Shown here piece after piece: positions 45,726 through 53,664 of a stretch of DNA of 64,000 bases. Below the pieces are notes generated by a model that made no database searches, was not told the origin of the DNA, and worked only from the letters and a program-made list of their open reading frames with translations. Positions within the stretch are counted from its first letter, which is position 1, and every line of letters begins with the position of its first letter. The stretch is from the NCBI RefSeq assembly GCF_001612965.1, contig NZ_BDBL01000015.1, positions 62,001 through 126,000 of the forward strand, written 5' to 3'. This DNA comes from Nocardia kruczakiae NBRC 101016. GTDB taxonomy: Bacteria > Actinomycetota > Actinomycetes > Mycobacteriales > Mycobacteriaceae. The position numbers and the translations under genes were made by a program.

Positions 45726-47268
45726 CGCCGTGGTCGATGCGAAGCGTCATCAGTTCGGGCCAGATCTGCGACCACGAACGAATCGGGTTGGCACACAACG
45801 ACACCCGGATGCCATAGTTCACCCCTTGAAATCCACTCGGGTCGTCGAGACGAGACACCGGGACGACGGTCGTGAAGCGAGCCGGCAATTCCCGCTGCAG
45901 ATCGACGCCGCCGACGTACAGGACCCGGGTCGCGGAATCCGGTGGCGGCCCGAAGTAGCCGTAACCCCGGCTCGCGCTGTACACCGGCGGAAGATTAGCG
46001 GACCCGAGCACCGCCAGCGCACTGGCCTGCCAGTAGTTCTGGGTCACGATCACCAGGCGGGCCCGCTCGGCCTCCGGCACGGTGTCGACAGCGCGGGAGA
46101 CGGTGTCGACGAGTTGCGGCCACCCACGTAATCCGAAGAACTGCGCGCGAATCGCCATGTCGCCGTTGCGGATCGCGGGCCCGTGCAGCCAGGACCGCGG
46201 GAGCGGCAGTATGCACACCGCCGCCACCACGACCACCATTCCGGCGGCGCAGTAACCCGCGAGCGCCTTGCCGACCCGGCCCCGCAGTTCATCACCGACG
46301 AGATGGACCGCGGCTGTGGCGAAGAAGAGCGCGAACCCGTCGCCCAGGTAGTACGGACGAAGTCCGGTCACCAGTACCGCCGCCAACGGCAACAGCCCCA
46401 AGGGCAGGAGGAACCGCACCCACCGCAGGTCCGGCGCCCGGAAGGCCGCCCGGATACCGATCAGCAGCAGGATCCCGCCCGGCCCCGTGGTCAGCACGAG
46501 TTCACGCACCGCGGAGGCGAATCGCCCGTCGACCATCGTCGTCTGCTCCCCCTCGATCGCCGCCCCCATGGCGAGCTGCGGCCATCCGTGGCGCGCCTGC
46601 CACACCAGCGCCGGCACCATGGACACCGCGACGATCGCCACGCCGATCCAGAGCGCGGGCCGACGCAACACCTGCCGCGGCCCCCACACCAGCACCCCCA
46701 GCCCGAGCAACGCCCAGACCGCCAGGATCAGCCATTTGACCTGGAAATCGACAGCGGAGGCGAGCGCGGCCACGATCAGCAACGCATCCCGGCGCGTACG
46801 CACCCACCGGATCACCAGCCAGCAGACGAGCGTCGTCAACGCGGCGTCATAGGCGAAGGTGCTCAGCGCCGCCGACTGCTGCACCGCGAACGGCGTGCAC
46901 GTGTAACCGAGCGCCGCCGTCACCTGCGCGGCCCGTCCCCCACCCAGTTCCCGAGCGATCACCGCCGCGAGCACAACCGTCGCAGCCGTCAACACCACTA
47001 CCGGCAGTCGCAACACCACCGCCGACCCGGGGGCCACCAGATCCGACAGATAGGCCTGCAATGGCACCAACGGCCCCTGATCGGCATAACTCCACGACAA
47101 CCGCCGCCCCGCCGGCACCATGTACAACTCGTCGCCCCACAACGGATACCGCCCCAGCCGCGCGGTCGACAGCACGAGCAGGCCGCCGACGAGGATGGTC
47201 AGTTCACGTAATGCGAACGGGGGGAGGTTTTCCGAGGTGTGGGAACCGGTGGCATCAATGGCGGCGCT
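45721..47268 (-). CDS. GT39/GT-C-fold membrane glycosyltransferase-like protein
   Basis: A 515-residue polytopic membrane protein (about 10-12 hydrophobic helices) with LGRYPLWGDELYMVPAGRRL, the acidic DE loop typical of GT39/ArnT-like GT-C enzymes that use polyprenyl-phosphate sugars. The C-terminal soluble part includes RARLVIVTQNYWQASALAVL. GTG 47268 is preceded by GGAGGG; an ATG at 47310 is less likely. The acceptor may be an envelope lipid or protein (inference). Confidence 0.8.
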   Translation of the reverse strand, partial: SAAIDATGSHTSENLPPFALRELTILVGGLLVLSTARLGRYPLWGDELYMVPAGRRLSWSYADQGPLVPLQAYLSDLVAPGSAVVLRLPVVVLTAATVVLAAVIARELGGGRAAQVTAALGYTCTPFAVQQSAALSTFAYDAALTTLVCWLVIRWVRTRRDALLIVAALASAVDFQVKWLILAVWALLGLGVLVWGPRQVLRRPALWIGVAIVAVSMVPALVWQARHGWPQLAMGAAIEGEQTTMVDGRFASAVRELVLTTGPGGILLLIGIRAAFRAPDLRWVRFLLPLGLLPLAAVLVTGLRPYYLGDGFALFFATAAVHLVGDELRGRVGKALAGYCAAGMVVVVAAVCILPLPRSWLHGPAIRNGDMAIRAQFFGLRGWPQLVDTVSRAVDTVPEAERARLVIVTQNYWQASALAVLGSANLPPVYSASRGYGYFGPPPDSATRVLYVGGVDLQRELPARFTTVVPVSRLDDPSGFQGVNYGIRVSLCANPIRSWSQIWPELMTLRIDHGA

Positions 47269-47487
47269 CACGGGCGACCCTCCGACAGTGCAGACACGAC
47301 GGGCGCACATTCGCCGCCCGATGAGATAAATCCTATGGCCGACAACGGCTTTCGGCGCAGCGGCTACGGTTCGTCACAAAGCCGCACGTTACCGTTGGTG
47401 AACCATTCCGAAGTCCCGCACCACTCGTAGATTGCTCGACCTCTGGCCACCTGCCGTCAGCCCCGGACGAGGCGCTCCGACCGTGGT

Positions 47488-48111
47488 TCAGCTTCTACTG
47501 TCGATTCCATGAGCATCGGGATCCAGGATGCCGTGTGCGAGTTTCGCCAGCCCCGCGGCAATCTGCTCGGAGCCGAGCCCGCGCTCGCGCTGGTGCCGGT
47601 ACACCTCGGCGGCGAGCGGTGCGAGCAGCGCGTCCACGAGTGAATCAGGTTCGGCCACACCGGCTTCGGTGAGCAGCGCGCGTACGTGCATCGCCCAGAA
47701 TTGATAGGCCCCGGTGCGGAACCGCGCGCCACCGGTCTCCGCGCCGAGGACCAGATGGGCGTGGGTGTCCAGCAATTCGACCATCGCAGCGTAGAAGGCG
47801 GCCAGCCGTTCGCCGGGCGGTGCGCCCGGCCCGAGCGGCGGTTCGCCGCGCAGCAACTGCTCCTGCAGTGCCCGCTCATGCTCGTCGAGCAGGGCGACGG
47901 CGATGGATCTCACGTCCGGATAGCGCCGGTACAGCGTCCCCCGCCCGACCCCGGCGGCCTTGGCGATGTCGTCCATGGTGACCGTGCGCGGGTCATGCTC
48001 GGCGAACAGCGCCGCCGCGGCGGCCAGCACCTTGGCCCGGTTACGAGCGGCGTCGGCGCGCTCGGCGGGCGCGGACGGGTCGTTGAGCAGTGGGAGGCCG
48101 GAGCTGTCCAT
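47488..48111 (-). CDS. TetR-family repressor of azoreductase cassette
   Basis: A 207-residue TetR protein: VLAAAAALFAEHDPRTVTMD, IAKAAGVGRGTLYRRYPDV, then a helical sensor domain. It is divergent from the azoreductase gene; the 107-base gap contains two palindromes matching TetR-type operators. Likely represses azoreductase and SMR pump and responds to a quinone or cationic compound. ATG 48111 is used; longer starts exist up to 48171 but would cover an operator. Confidence 0.88.
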   Translation of the reverse strand: MDSSGLPLLNDPSAPAERADAARNRAKVLAAAAALFAEHDPRTVTMDDIAKAAGVGRGTLYRRYPDVRSIAVALLDEHERALQEQLLRGEPPLGPGAPPGERLAAFYAAMVELLDTHAHLVLGAETGGARFRTGAYQFWAMHVRALLTEAGVAEPDSLVDALLAPLAAEVYRHQRERGLGSEQIAAGLAKLAHGILDPDAHGIDSRS

Positions 48112-48138
48112 GCAGCTCACTGTAGCCCCCGAGGATTC

Positions 48139-48201
48139 AACTGGACAATCTGTCCAGTTAGGTTCTAGCATCGGAGCAGTAAACGGACATGCTGTCCAGT
48201 T
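48139..48201. promoter_or_regulatory. twin TetR operators
   Basis: AACTGGACA-ATC-TGTCCAGTT at 48139-48159 is a perfect 9-base inverted repeat; AAACGGACA-TGC-TGTCCAGTT at 48181-48201 is a near copy with two mismatches. Centres are 42 bases apart, i.e. about four helical turns, in the divergent promoter of the TetR and azoreductase genes. Confidence 0.8.
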
Positions 48202-48218
48202 GATCGGAGACTGACCAA

Positions 48219-48866
48219 ATGACCACCCTGCTGCACCTCGACGCCAGCGCCCGCCGCACCTCGATCAGCCGCGAACTGGGCGCCGCCTTCGCCGCCGCCT
48301 GGCGTGCCGAACATCCCGACGCCACCTACACCCACCGCGATCTGGCCGCCGATCCGATCCCGTTCATCGACGAGGGCTGGACCGAACTGTGCGACCACGT
48401 GCTGGCCCACGGCGCCACCGACCTCGACCGCCTGGGCGAGCTGGTGGATTCCCCCGCCCAGCAGCGTGCCTGGGAGATCGTCGAGCCGCTGCTGGCCGAA
48501 CTCCGAGCCGCCGATGTCGTGCTGATCGGCACGCCGATGTACAACTACTCGATCCCGGCCGGCCTCAAGGCGTGGCTGGATCAGATCACCTTCCCGCGAA
48601 TGTCACTGGCCCCCACCCGATTCGTGGTCGTCACCGCGCGCGGCGGCGCGTACTCGCCGGGCACACCGAAGGCGATCTACGACTATCAGGAGCGCTATCT
48701 CCGCGACTTCTTCGCCGGCCATTTCGCCGTCGAGGACACGGTTTTCGTCAATGCCGAACTGGTGAACTCGCGCCAGGACCCGGCGCTCGCCCACCTACGC
48801 GACAAGCACGACGCCTCCTACGCCGCCGCGCTCGACACCGCCCGCACCCTGGGTAAGGAGTACTGA
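48219..48866 (+). CDS. azoR: FMN-dependent NADH-azoreductase
   Basis: A 215-residue flavodoxin-like quinone reductase: LLHLDASARRTSISRELGAA binds the FMN phosphate, PMYNYSIPAGLKAWLDQITF and VTARGGAYSPG are AzoR signatures. The enzyme reduces quinones and azo dyes with NADH as two-electron detoxification. It is controlled by the divergent TetR and is 1 base from the SMR pump gene. Confidence 0.92.
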   Translation: MTTLLHLDASARRTSISRELGAAFAAAWRAEHPDATYTHRDLAADPIPFIDEGWTELCDHVLAHGATDLDRLGELVDSPAQQRAWEIVEPLLAELRAADVVLIGTPMYNYSIPAGLKAWLDQITFPRMSLAPTRFVVVTARGGAYSPGTPKAIYDYQERYLRDFFAGHFAVEDTVFVNAELVNSRQDPALAHLRDKHDASYAAALDTARTLGKEY

Positions 48867-48867
48867 A

Positions 48868-49308
48868 ATGAACTGGCTCGTCCTGGGTTTGGCCGGTGCG
48901 GTCGAGATCGCGTGGTCCCAGTCCATCAAGCCGACTCAGAATTTCACCAAGCCGCTACCCACCCTGCTGTGCTTCGTACTCGCGGCGATCGCGGTGTACC
49001 TGCTGTCCCATGCCATGCAGTCACTGCCGGTGGGCACCGCCTACGCCATCTTCACCGGCATCGGCGCGGCCGGCGCGATCGCCCTCGGGATCGTCGTACA
49101 GAAGGACCCGGTGAGCGCGGGCCGGATGCTGGCGCTGTCCATGATCATCGGCGGCATCATCCTGGCGCGGATCACCAATCCCGATGGCGAGAAGGCGTCG
49201 ACTGGCACTACTTCTACTGCGACGGGCTCTTCCGGCACGGCAACCGCTTCCACGACCGGGAGCGGTGCGACCACGACCACATGGGGCTACCACCGCCGGC
49301 ACCATTGA
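48868..49308 (+). CDS. SMR-family efflux protein with aberrant C-terminus
   Basis: Residues 1-105 are a complete small multidrug resistance protein with four helices and Glu13 (LAGAVEIAWSQSIKP), YLLSHAMQSLPVGTAYAIFT and GIGAAGAIALGIVV. The next ~40 residues are a Thr/Ser/Gly-rich tail unlike the family. In that stretch a different frame (from 49197) has almost purely G/C third codon positions, so the tail appears to be read through a remnant of another gene. Pump subunit for cationic drugs; likely still functional. ATG 48868 is 1 base after azoR. Confidence 0.85.
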   Translation: MNWLVLGLAGAVEIAWSQSIKPTQNFTKPLPTLLCFVLAAIAVYLLSHAMQSLPVGTAYAIFTGIGAAGAIALGIVVQKDPVSAGRMLALSMIIGGIILARITNPDGEKASTGTTSTATGSSGTATASTTGSGATTTTWGYHRRHH

Positions 49309-49413
49309 GTCGATCGCAGGCCCCGGCCGGGCCACTCTCACGGTCGACACCAGCGAGACCGCCCCGGCGACAGTCCACCGATGCTTGACCCTCTCGTGGC
49401 GTGAGGCGGCACA

Positions 49414-50205
49414 GTGGCAGTTATGGAAGCCATCGAACACACCGTCGGCGCGGTTGCGCAGTCGACCGGTATATCGGTTCGGACCCTGCACCACTACGAC
49501 GAGGTCGGTCTGCTACGGCCCAGCGGCCGCACCTCGTCGGGATACCGGCTCTACAGCGAGGACGATGTTGCGACGCTGCAGCGGATTCTGTTCTACCGCG
49601 AACTGGGTTTCGGCCTCGAGGACATCTCGGGCATGCTGAACAGTTCCGGCCTCTCCGACGAGGACCACCTGCGTCGCCAGCACGAACTTCTGAGCGAGCG
49701 GATCTCCCGACACCAGGCGATGATCGCACTGATCGATCGGGAGGTGGACGCCCGCAAGGCGGGCATCGGCCTGACGCCCGCCGAGCGGTTCGAGGTGTTC
49801 GGCGGCGACCGTCTCGTCGAGTTCGCCGACGAGGCCGAGCGGCGCTGGCACGATCGGCCGGAGTTCACTCAGCGGCGAGAGCGGACCAGCCGATACACCA
49901 AGCAGCAGTGGCTCGAGCTGCGCGCCGAACAGCGAGAAATCCACCAAGCCCTCGCCGATGCGATGCGTGCAGGCACCCCGGCGGGCGATCCAGCAGTCAT
50001 GGAGATCGCCGAACGGCACCGCCGTCATCTCGAACGCTGGTTCCACGACTGCGACTTCGACACCCATCGACGCCTGGCCGAGGAATACCGCGCCAACCGC
50101 CGACTCGGCCTCAACTATGACGATATGGCCCCGGGGCTGTCGCAGTACATCCACGACGCGATCCTGGCCAACTGCCGCCGCGGCACTCGATCCGCTGGCC
50201 GATGA
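49414..50205 (+). CDS. MerR-family regulator with TipAS domain, C-terminal frameshift
   Basis: A 263-residue protein with an N-terminal MerR helix-turn-helix (SVRTLHHYDEVGLLRPSGRT, SGYRLYSEDDVATLQRILFY), a coiled coil, and a TipAS effector domain (residues ~150-250; HRRHLERWFHDCDFDTHRRL, then GLSQYIHDAIL). TipAS binds thiopeptide-like or other cyclic ligands. The last 14 residues are odd: omitting T50173 restores NAAALDPLADDPEAVIVAETE up to a stop at 50237. Starts at GTG 49414 or ATG 49423. Confidence 0.85.
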   Translation: MAVMEAIEHTVGAVAQSTGISVRTLHHYDEVGLLRPSGRTSSGYRLYSEDDVATLQRILFYRELGFGLEDISGMLNSSGLSDEDHLRRQHELLSERISRHQAMIALIDREVDARKAGIGLTPAERFEVFGGDRLVEFADEAERRWHDRPEFTQRRERTSRYTKQQWLELRAEQREIHQALADAMRAGTPAGDPAVMEIAERHRRHLERWFHDCDFDTHRRLAEEYRANRRLGLNYDDMAPGLSQYIHDAILANCRRGTRSAGR

Positions 50206-50260
50206 CCCCGAAGCGGTTATCGTCGCGGAGACCGAGTAAGCAGGACCGGAGGCGACAACT

Positions 50261-50599
50261 TTGAGCACGACAGTGACCGACGAACAGATTCAAGCGCTGG
50301 CCGCGACCGCGAAACCCTTCAGCCTGGCCGTGCTGCACTGGGGCCCGGATCGAGACATGGACGGCGCGAACGCAATTGAACTCGAGCACCAGCGCCGAAT
50401 GGTCTCATTGCGATCCGATGGCGTGATCGCAGTCCTGTGCCCGGTCGTCTCCGACACCATCGCAGGCGTCGCGATCATGACCGTCCCCGCCGAACAGGCC
50501 ACCGCGATCCTCGCCGGGGACCCATGCGTGCAGGCCCGGATGATGCACTACGAGGTACACCCGTGCCACGGTTTCCCCGGGGACTCCCTTCCCGCCTGA
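50261..50599 (+). CDS. YciI-like protein
   Basis: A 112-residue YciI-family (dimeric alpha/beta-barrel) protein: FSLAVLHWGPDRDMDGANAI, HQRRMVSLRSDGVIAVLCPV and PAEQATAILAGDPCVQARMM. Unknown enzymatic role; the family has a conserved His/Asp pair. It starts with TTG 50261 with CCGGAGGCGAC upstream, one of few TTG starts here. It follows the MerR gene with a short gap and may be its target. Confidence 0.75.
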   Translation: MSTTVTDEQIQALAATAKPFSLAVLHWGPDRDMDGANAIELEHQRRMVSLRSDGVIAVLCPVVSDTIAGVAIMTVPAEQATAILAGDPCVQARMMHYEVHPCHGFPGDSLPA

Positions 50600-50649
50600 A
50601 TGATCGGTTCGCCGCGGCGGAACCGGGCCGCTTTCAGTCGAGCGGCTCC

Positions 50650-50793
50650 GTAGCCTCGACCAGGTACGACGGAGACAGCCGGGACATGGCCTCGAGCGTC
50701 GGCTCGACCGCCACCATGGCTGCGGTGGCCCGGGCGATCGCGACGCGTGCCGATCCCCCTGCCACCGTGCAAACCCGGAGGGTCGCGCCATGA
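50650..50793 (+). pseudogene. N-terminal stub of a SAM methyltransferase (TIGR00027-like)
   Basis: A 47-residue frame reads ASTRYDGDSRDMASSVGSTA, then TMAAVARAIATRADPP, the N-terminal signature of the mycobacterial/nocardial class I methyltransferases of the Rv0145-like group, then stops. The remaining ~250 residues are absent and no start codon is near. Remnant after deletion. Confidence 0.6.
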
Positions 50794-51275
50794 CACAACA
50801 GCCCGGCCACGACCTCGACGAACTGCGGGACGCCGTAGCAACGCAGTTGAGCGGGTGGCGCACGGTGGTCAGCGGCGACGCCTTCGGGTTCACACATGCC
50901 CGCGACCGGCACGGGCAGCGACTATCGAACGACGTTCCTGCCTGAGGCTCGACTCGAGTCTTGTCGCAGAGATCGGCCGCCGACGAGCCGACAACGACGG
51001 TACGTTCGATCGGTCCGGTCCCGTGCACATGGTGACGCTCGTGCTGGCCAGCGATCCAGCTGCTGCATCCGGCGAGACCGACACGATCGTCGATTACCGG
51101 GAGGCGACGGCATGGCGCAATGTTCTTCTGCCTCGAATGGCCCCGTGCTACCTCTTGGAGAATCCGAGCCATCCTGGAGCCCACCGGCCCGGTCGTGGTC
51201 GATGAGGACGGCCGTCGGGTCGAGACGGTGTACGAGAACCCGCGGTTCCCGCGGTTCTATCACAGCAATCGCTGA
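50790..51275 (+). pseudogene. frameshifted hypothetical gene
   Basis: A good start (ATG 50790 with GGAGGG) opens MTQQPGHDLDELRDAVATQL but stops after 51 codons. Coding-like sequence continues in two other frames: PVHMVTLVLASDPAAASGET, then ILEPTGPVVVDEDGRRVETV and FPRFYHSNR before a TGA at 51273. At least two frameshifts separate the parts. Family unknown; probably one gene of ~155 codons before decay. Confidence 0.5.
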
Positions 51276-51472
51276 TGGCTTGCGGCCGATGTCACTGTCC
51301 TGGCGACAGGGCAATCTAGCGCGGCGCCGGTGTCGAACAGCCAGCGCTCGATCAAAGCGGTACGGGCGCAGCAGCATTCGTCGCGCCACCTGCGCAGCAT
51401 CCACATGTAGCGGCCGTAGACCTCAGCCGCCACGCGTTTCTCGTCAAACCTGACCAGCGGATGGAACAGCAT
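51260..51472 (-). CDS. small hypothetical protein or fragment
   Basis: A 70-residue frame starting at ATG 51472: MLFHPLVRFDEKRVAAEVYG, RYMWMLRRWRDECCCARTAL. Codon composition is coding-like in the first 55 residues. A Cys triplet is notable. It could be a truncated gene cut by the neighbouring IS fragment. Function not recognised. Confidence 0.4.
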   Translation of the reverse strand: MLFHPLVRFDEKRVAAEVYGRYMWMLRRWRDECCCARTALIERWLFDTGAALDCPVARTVTSAASHQRLL

Positions 51473-51497
51473 CTACGATCGTCCCAACAACGAAAGG

Positions 51498-51783
51498 TTG
51501 CGTCGACCAGTTGAACTCACCCGATACACCTCGGTGAAATTCACTGAATCTCTTGCTCTGCAAGAACTCTCGGCATCGACAGGTTCGGTTGGAGATGCCT
51601 ACGACAACGCTCTTGCCGAATCGATCATCGGCCTGTTCAAGACCGAGGTCGTCAACCGGCACTGTCCGTGCAAGACCCTCACCGAAGTCGAATTCGCGCT
51701 CATGGAATGGGCCGACTGGTACAACAACGCCCGCCTGCACTACCTGGCCCCGGCCGAATACGAAACCGCGTACTACTCTCGAC
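51498..51783 (+). mobile_element. IS3-family transposase fragment
   Basis: In-frame sequence encodes the C-terminal part of an IS3 OrfB integrase domain: YTSVKFTESLALQELSASTG, SVGDAYDNALAESIIGLFKT and YNNARLHYLAPAEYETAYY, which carries the final DDE glutamate region (NALAES). The N-terminal two thirds are missing and the RLH...PAEYE stretch is short by several residues, so the element is inactive. No terminal repeats seen. Confidence 0.8.
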
Positions 51784-51844
51784 GATCGCCACGCCGACCG
51801 AGGTACTCGTCCCATTCGGCCTCGGTCGGTAATCGACTCCGCGT

Positions 51845-52570
51845 TCAGAAACTTCCGCCGCCGGCATCGATGAGCTGGCCGGTCAACCACGCTGCGTCGG
51901 GGGAGGCGAGAAATGCCACGATACCGGCGATGTCGTCCGGTTCTCCGATTCGGCCCAGCGGAATAGTCTGCGCCGTCTGCTGCAACGCGTCGGGTGTCAC
52001 GGTGGCGGTGAGCGCTGCTGTGCGCGTCGGGCCTGGCCGCACCGCGTTCACGGTTACCGAACGGTGCCCCACCTCGCGAGCGAGCACTCGTACCAGGGCC
52101 TCGCTCGCGGCTTTGCTCGCGGCGTAGGCTCCCGAGCCGGGGCGGTGAGTGACTGTGACGCCGCTGGAGACCACCACGATTCGGCCGCCGTCACGGATAC
52201 GTGTCGCCGCCGCGCGCAGCAGTTGGAACGTGGCACGGGTGTTGGTGGCGAACATCGCGTCGAAGTCCTCGTCGGTGGTTTCCGCGACCGGCGCGAACCG
52301 TGCGGCCCCCGCATTTGCGACGACGACATCGAGTGTCCCGGCGTCGCGCTCGGCATGATCGAGCAGAGTTCGTAGCTGTTCGGAATCGGCGACATCCCCG
52401 GCGATGGTGATCGCCCGCCCGCCCCGCTGGGTGATCTGTTCCGCCGTGCGCGCGGCAGCGTCCGCATCGGTGCGGTAGTTGACCACCACAGTCGTGTCCG
52501 GCGCGGCCAGCCGGACCGCGATGGCCCGGCCGATGCCGCGAGAACTGCCGGTAACCAGCGCCGTACGCAT
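51845..52570 (-). CDS. short-chain dehydrogenase/reductase
   Basis: A 241-residue classical SDR: TGSSRGIG at 7-14, ANAG, catalytic Ser in VVVSSGVTVTH and YAASKAASEALVRV, and the C-terminal GQLIDAGGGSF. FabG-like; substrate unknown. Divergent from the MarR gene with a short inverted repeat between, so probably MarR-regulated. Confidence 0.9.
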   Translation of the reverse strand: MRTALVTGSSRGIGRAIAVRLAAPDTTVVVNYRTDADAAARTAEQITQRGGRAITIAGDVADSEQLRTLLDHAERDAGTLDVVVANAGAARFAPVAETTDEDFDAMFATNTRATFQLLRAAATRIRDGGRIVVVSSGVTVTHRPGSGAYAASKAASEALVRVLAREVGHRSVTVNAVRPGPTRTAALTATVTPDALQQTAQTIPLGRIGEPDDIAGIVAFLASPDAAWLTGQLIDAGGGSF

Positions 52571-52600
52571 GCACCGTCCCCAATCGTCGAGTATGTAGTC

Positions 52601-52617
52601 AGTCGATATGCTCGACT
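52601..52617. promoter_or_regulatory. palindrome between SDR and MarR genes
   Basis: AGTCGA-TATGC-TCGACT is a perfect 6-base inverted repeat with 5-base spacer in the AT-richer 91-base divergent region; TCGA-containing copies follow at GGTCGATAG. Fits a MarR dimer site. Confidence 0.5.
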
Positions 52618-52661
52618 AATATGGTCGATAGTGTCAACAGTCGCTTTGCTAAACTGTATGC

Positions 52662-53081
52662 GTGGAGTTGGCCGAGTCGCTTGCGGTATTGAACCGAGAG
52701 ATCGCCATGCTGCGCATGGTCGTTGCCCGCCGCTTCGATCTGACCGTGCAGCAAGGTGAGTTGCTGTGTCAGATCAACCGTGACAGTCCGTCATTCGGGG
52801 AGTTGGCGCTCCGGCTGGGATGCGACAAGACCAACATCACCGGCATGATTGATCGACTCGCGCAGCGCGGCCTGGTGAGCCGCCGACCCGACCCGACCGA
52901 TCGCCGGGTCACCAGGGCGGTCCTCACCGCGGACGGCATCGAACTCGGGGCCAGGATCAGAGCAGCGTTTTCCGCCGAGGTCGAACGCCGTTGCGCGGAT
53001 CTGTCACCGGAAGACCGTTCACAACTGATCCGACTGACCCGCAGCATCGCCGACGATCTCGCCGGCAGTAAGACCCCCTGA
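52662..53081 (+). CDS. MarR-family regulator
   Basis: A 139-residue MarR protein: LTVQQGELLCQINRDSPSFG, LALRLGCDKTNITGMIDRLA (recognition helix), RRPDPTDRRVTRAVLTADG (wing). Starts at GTG 52662. It most likely controls itself and the divergent SDR gene. Effector unknown, often a phenolic compound. Confidence 0.9.
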   Translation: MELAESLAVLNREIAMLRMVVARRFDLTVQQGELLCQINRDSPSFGELALRLGCDKTNITGMIDRLAQRGLVSRRPDPTDRRVTRAVLTADGIELGARIRAAFSAEVERRCADLSPEDRSQLIRLTRSIADDLAGSKTP

Positions 53082-53239
53082 CCGGAAACAGCCTGTCGTC
53101 GCACCCGCTGTCACTGGCCAGCCGTCGGGGAGTGTGGGGATCGCGGCGAGGTAAATCGTAACCTCGTGATGATCGGGACAGGTCTCGTAGTCGCGGACAC
53201 AGCGGCGGTGGTCGACCAGTCATCCGAAGGAGCCCGTAC

Positions 53240-53582
53240 GTGCAGGGCGACATCAACCACACCGGTAGCGGGCTGTCGCTCACCGCCGGACCGGCCACGG
53301 CCCAGCCGACCGACTTCGACATCGACCCCGGCGCCTCGGTGCTCTACGGCGACGTCAGCGTCAACGGCGCCCCGGCGGCTACCCACGCACTGCTGTTCAA
53401 CCTCGACGGCAGCACACCGCAGCCACTGCGCAACGGACCCGACGACACCGCCATCCTCCAGGGCATCCGAGTACTGCTGTCCAAAGACGCCGCCGGACTG
53501 TTGAACAAGACGTTCAACACCGACGCGGTCAAGGAGGGACTTGCTGGTCGGCGTCGCGACGATCACACTGAACACCAAGTAG
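53240..53582 (+). pseudogene. hypothetical gene with 3' frameshift
   Basis: GTG 53240 (GGAG upstream) opens a ~100-residue frame with GSGLSLTAGPATAQPTDFDI, DPGASVLYGDVSVNGAPAAT and LLNKTFNTDAVKEG. Near 53540 the frame should shift by one base to LLVGVATITLNTK and a TAG at 53580; the unshifted frame runs into the next gene. Family unknown; beta-rich. Confidence 0.5.
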
Positions 53583-53664
53583 GTGCGGCCATGCCAGAAG
53601 AAGTCGTTTCTGGTGAGGCGCAAGGTAACTCACTGTCATCCAGACCGGATCGGACAGGGTGCTC

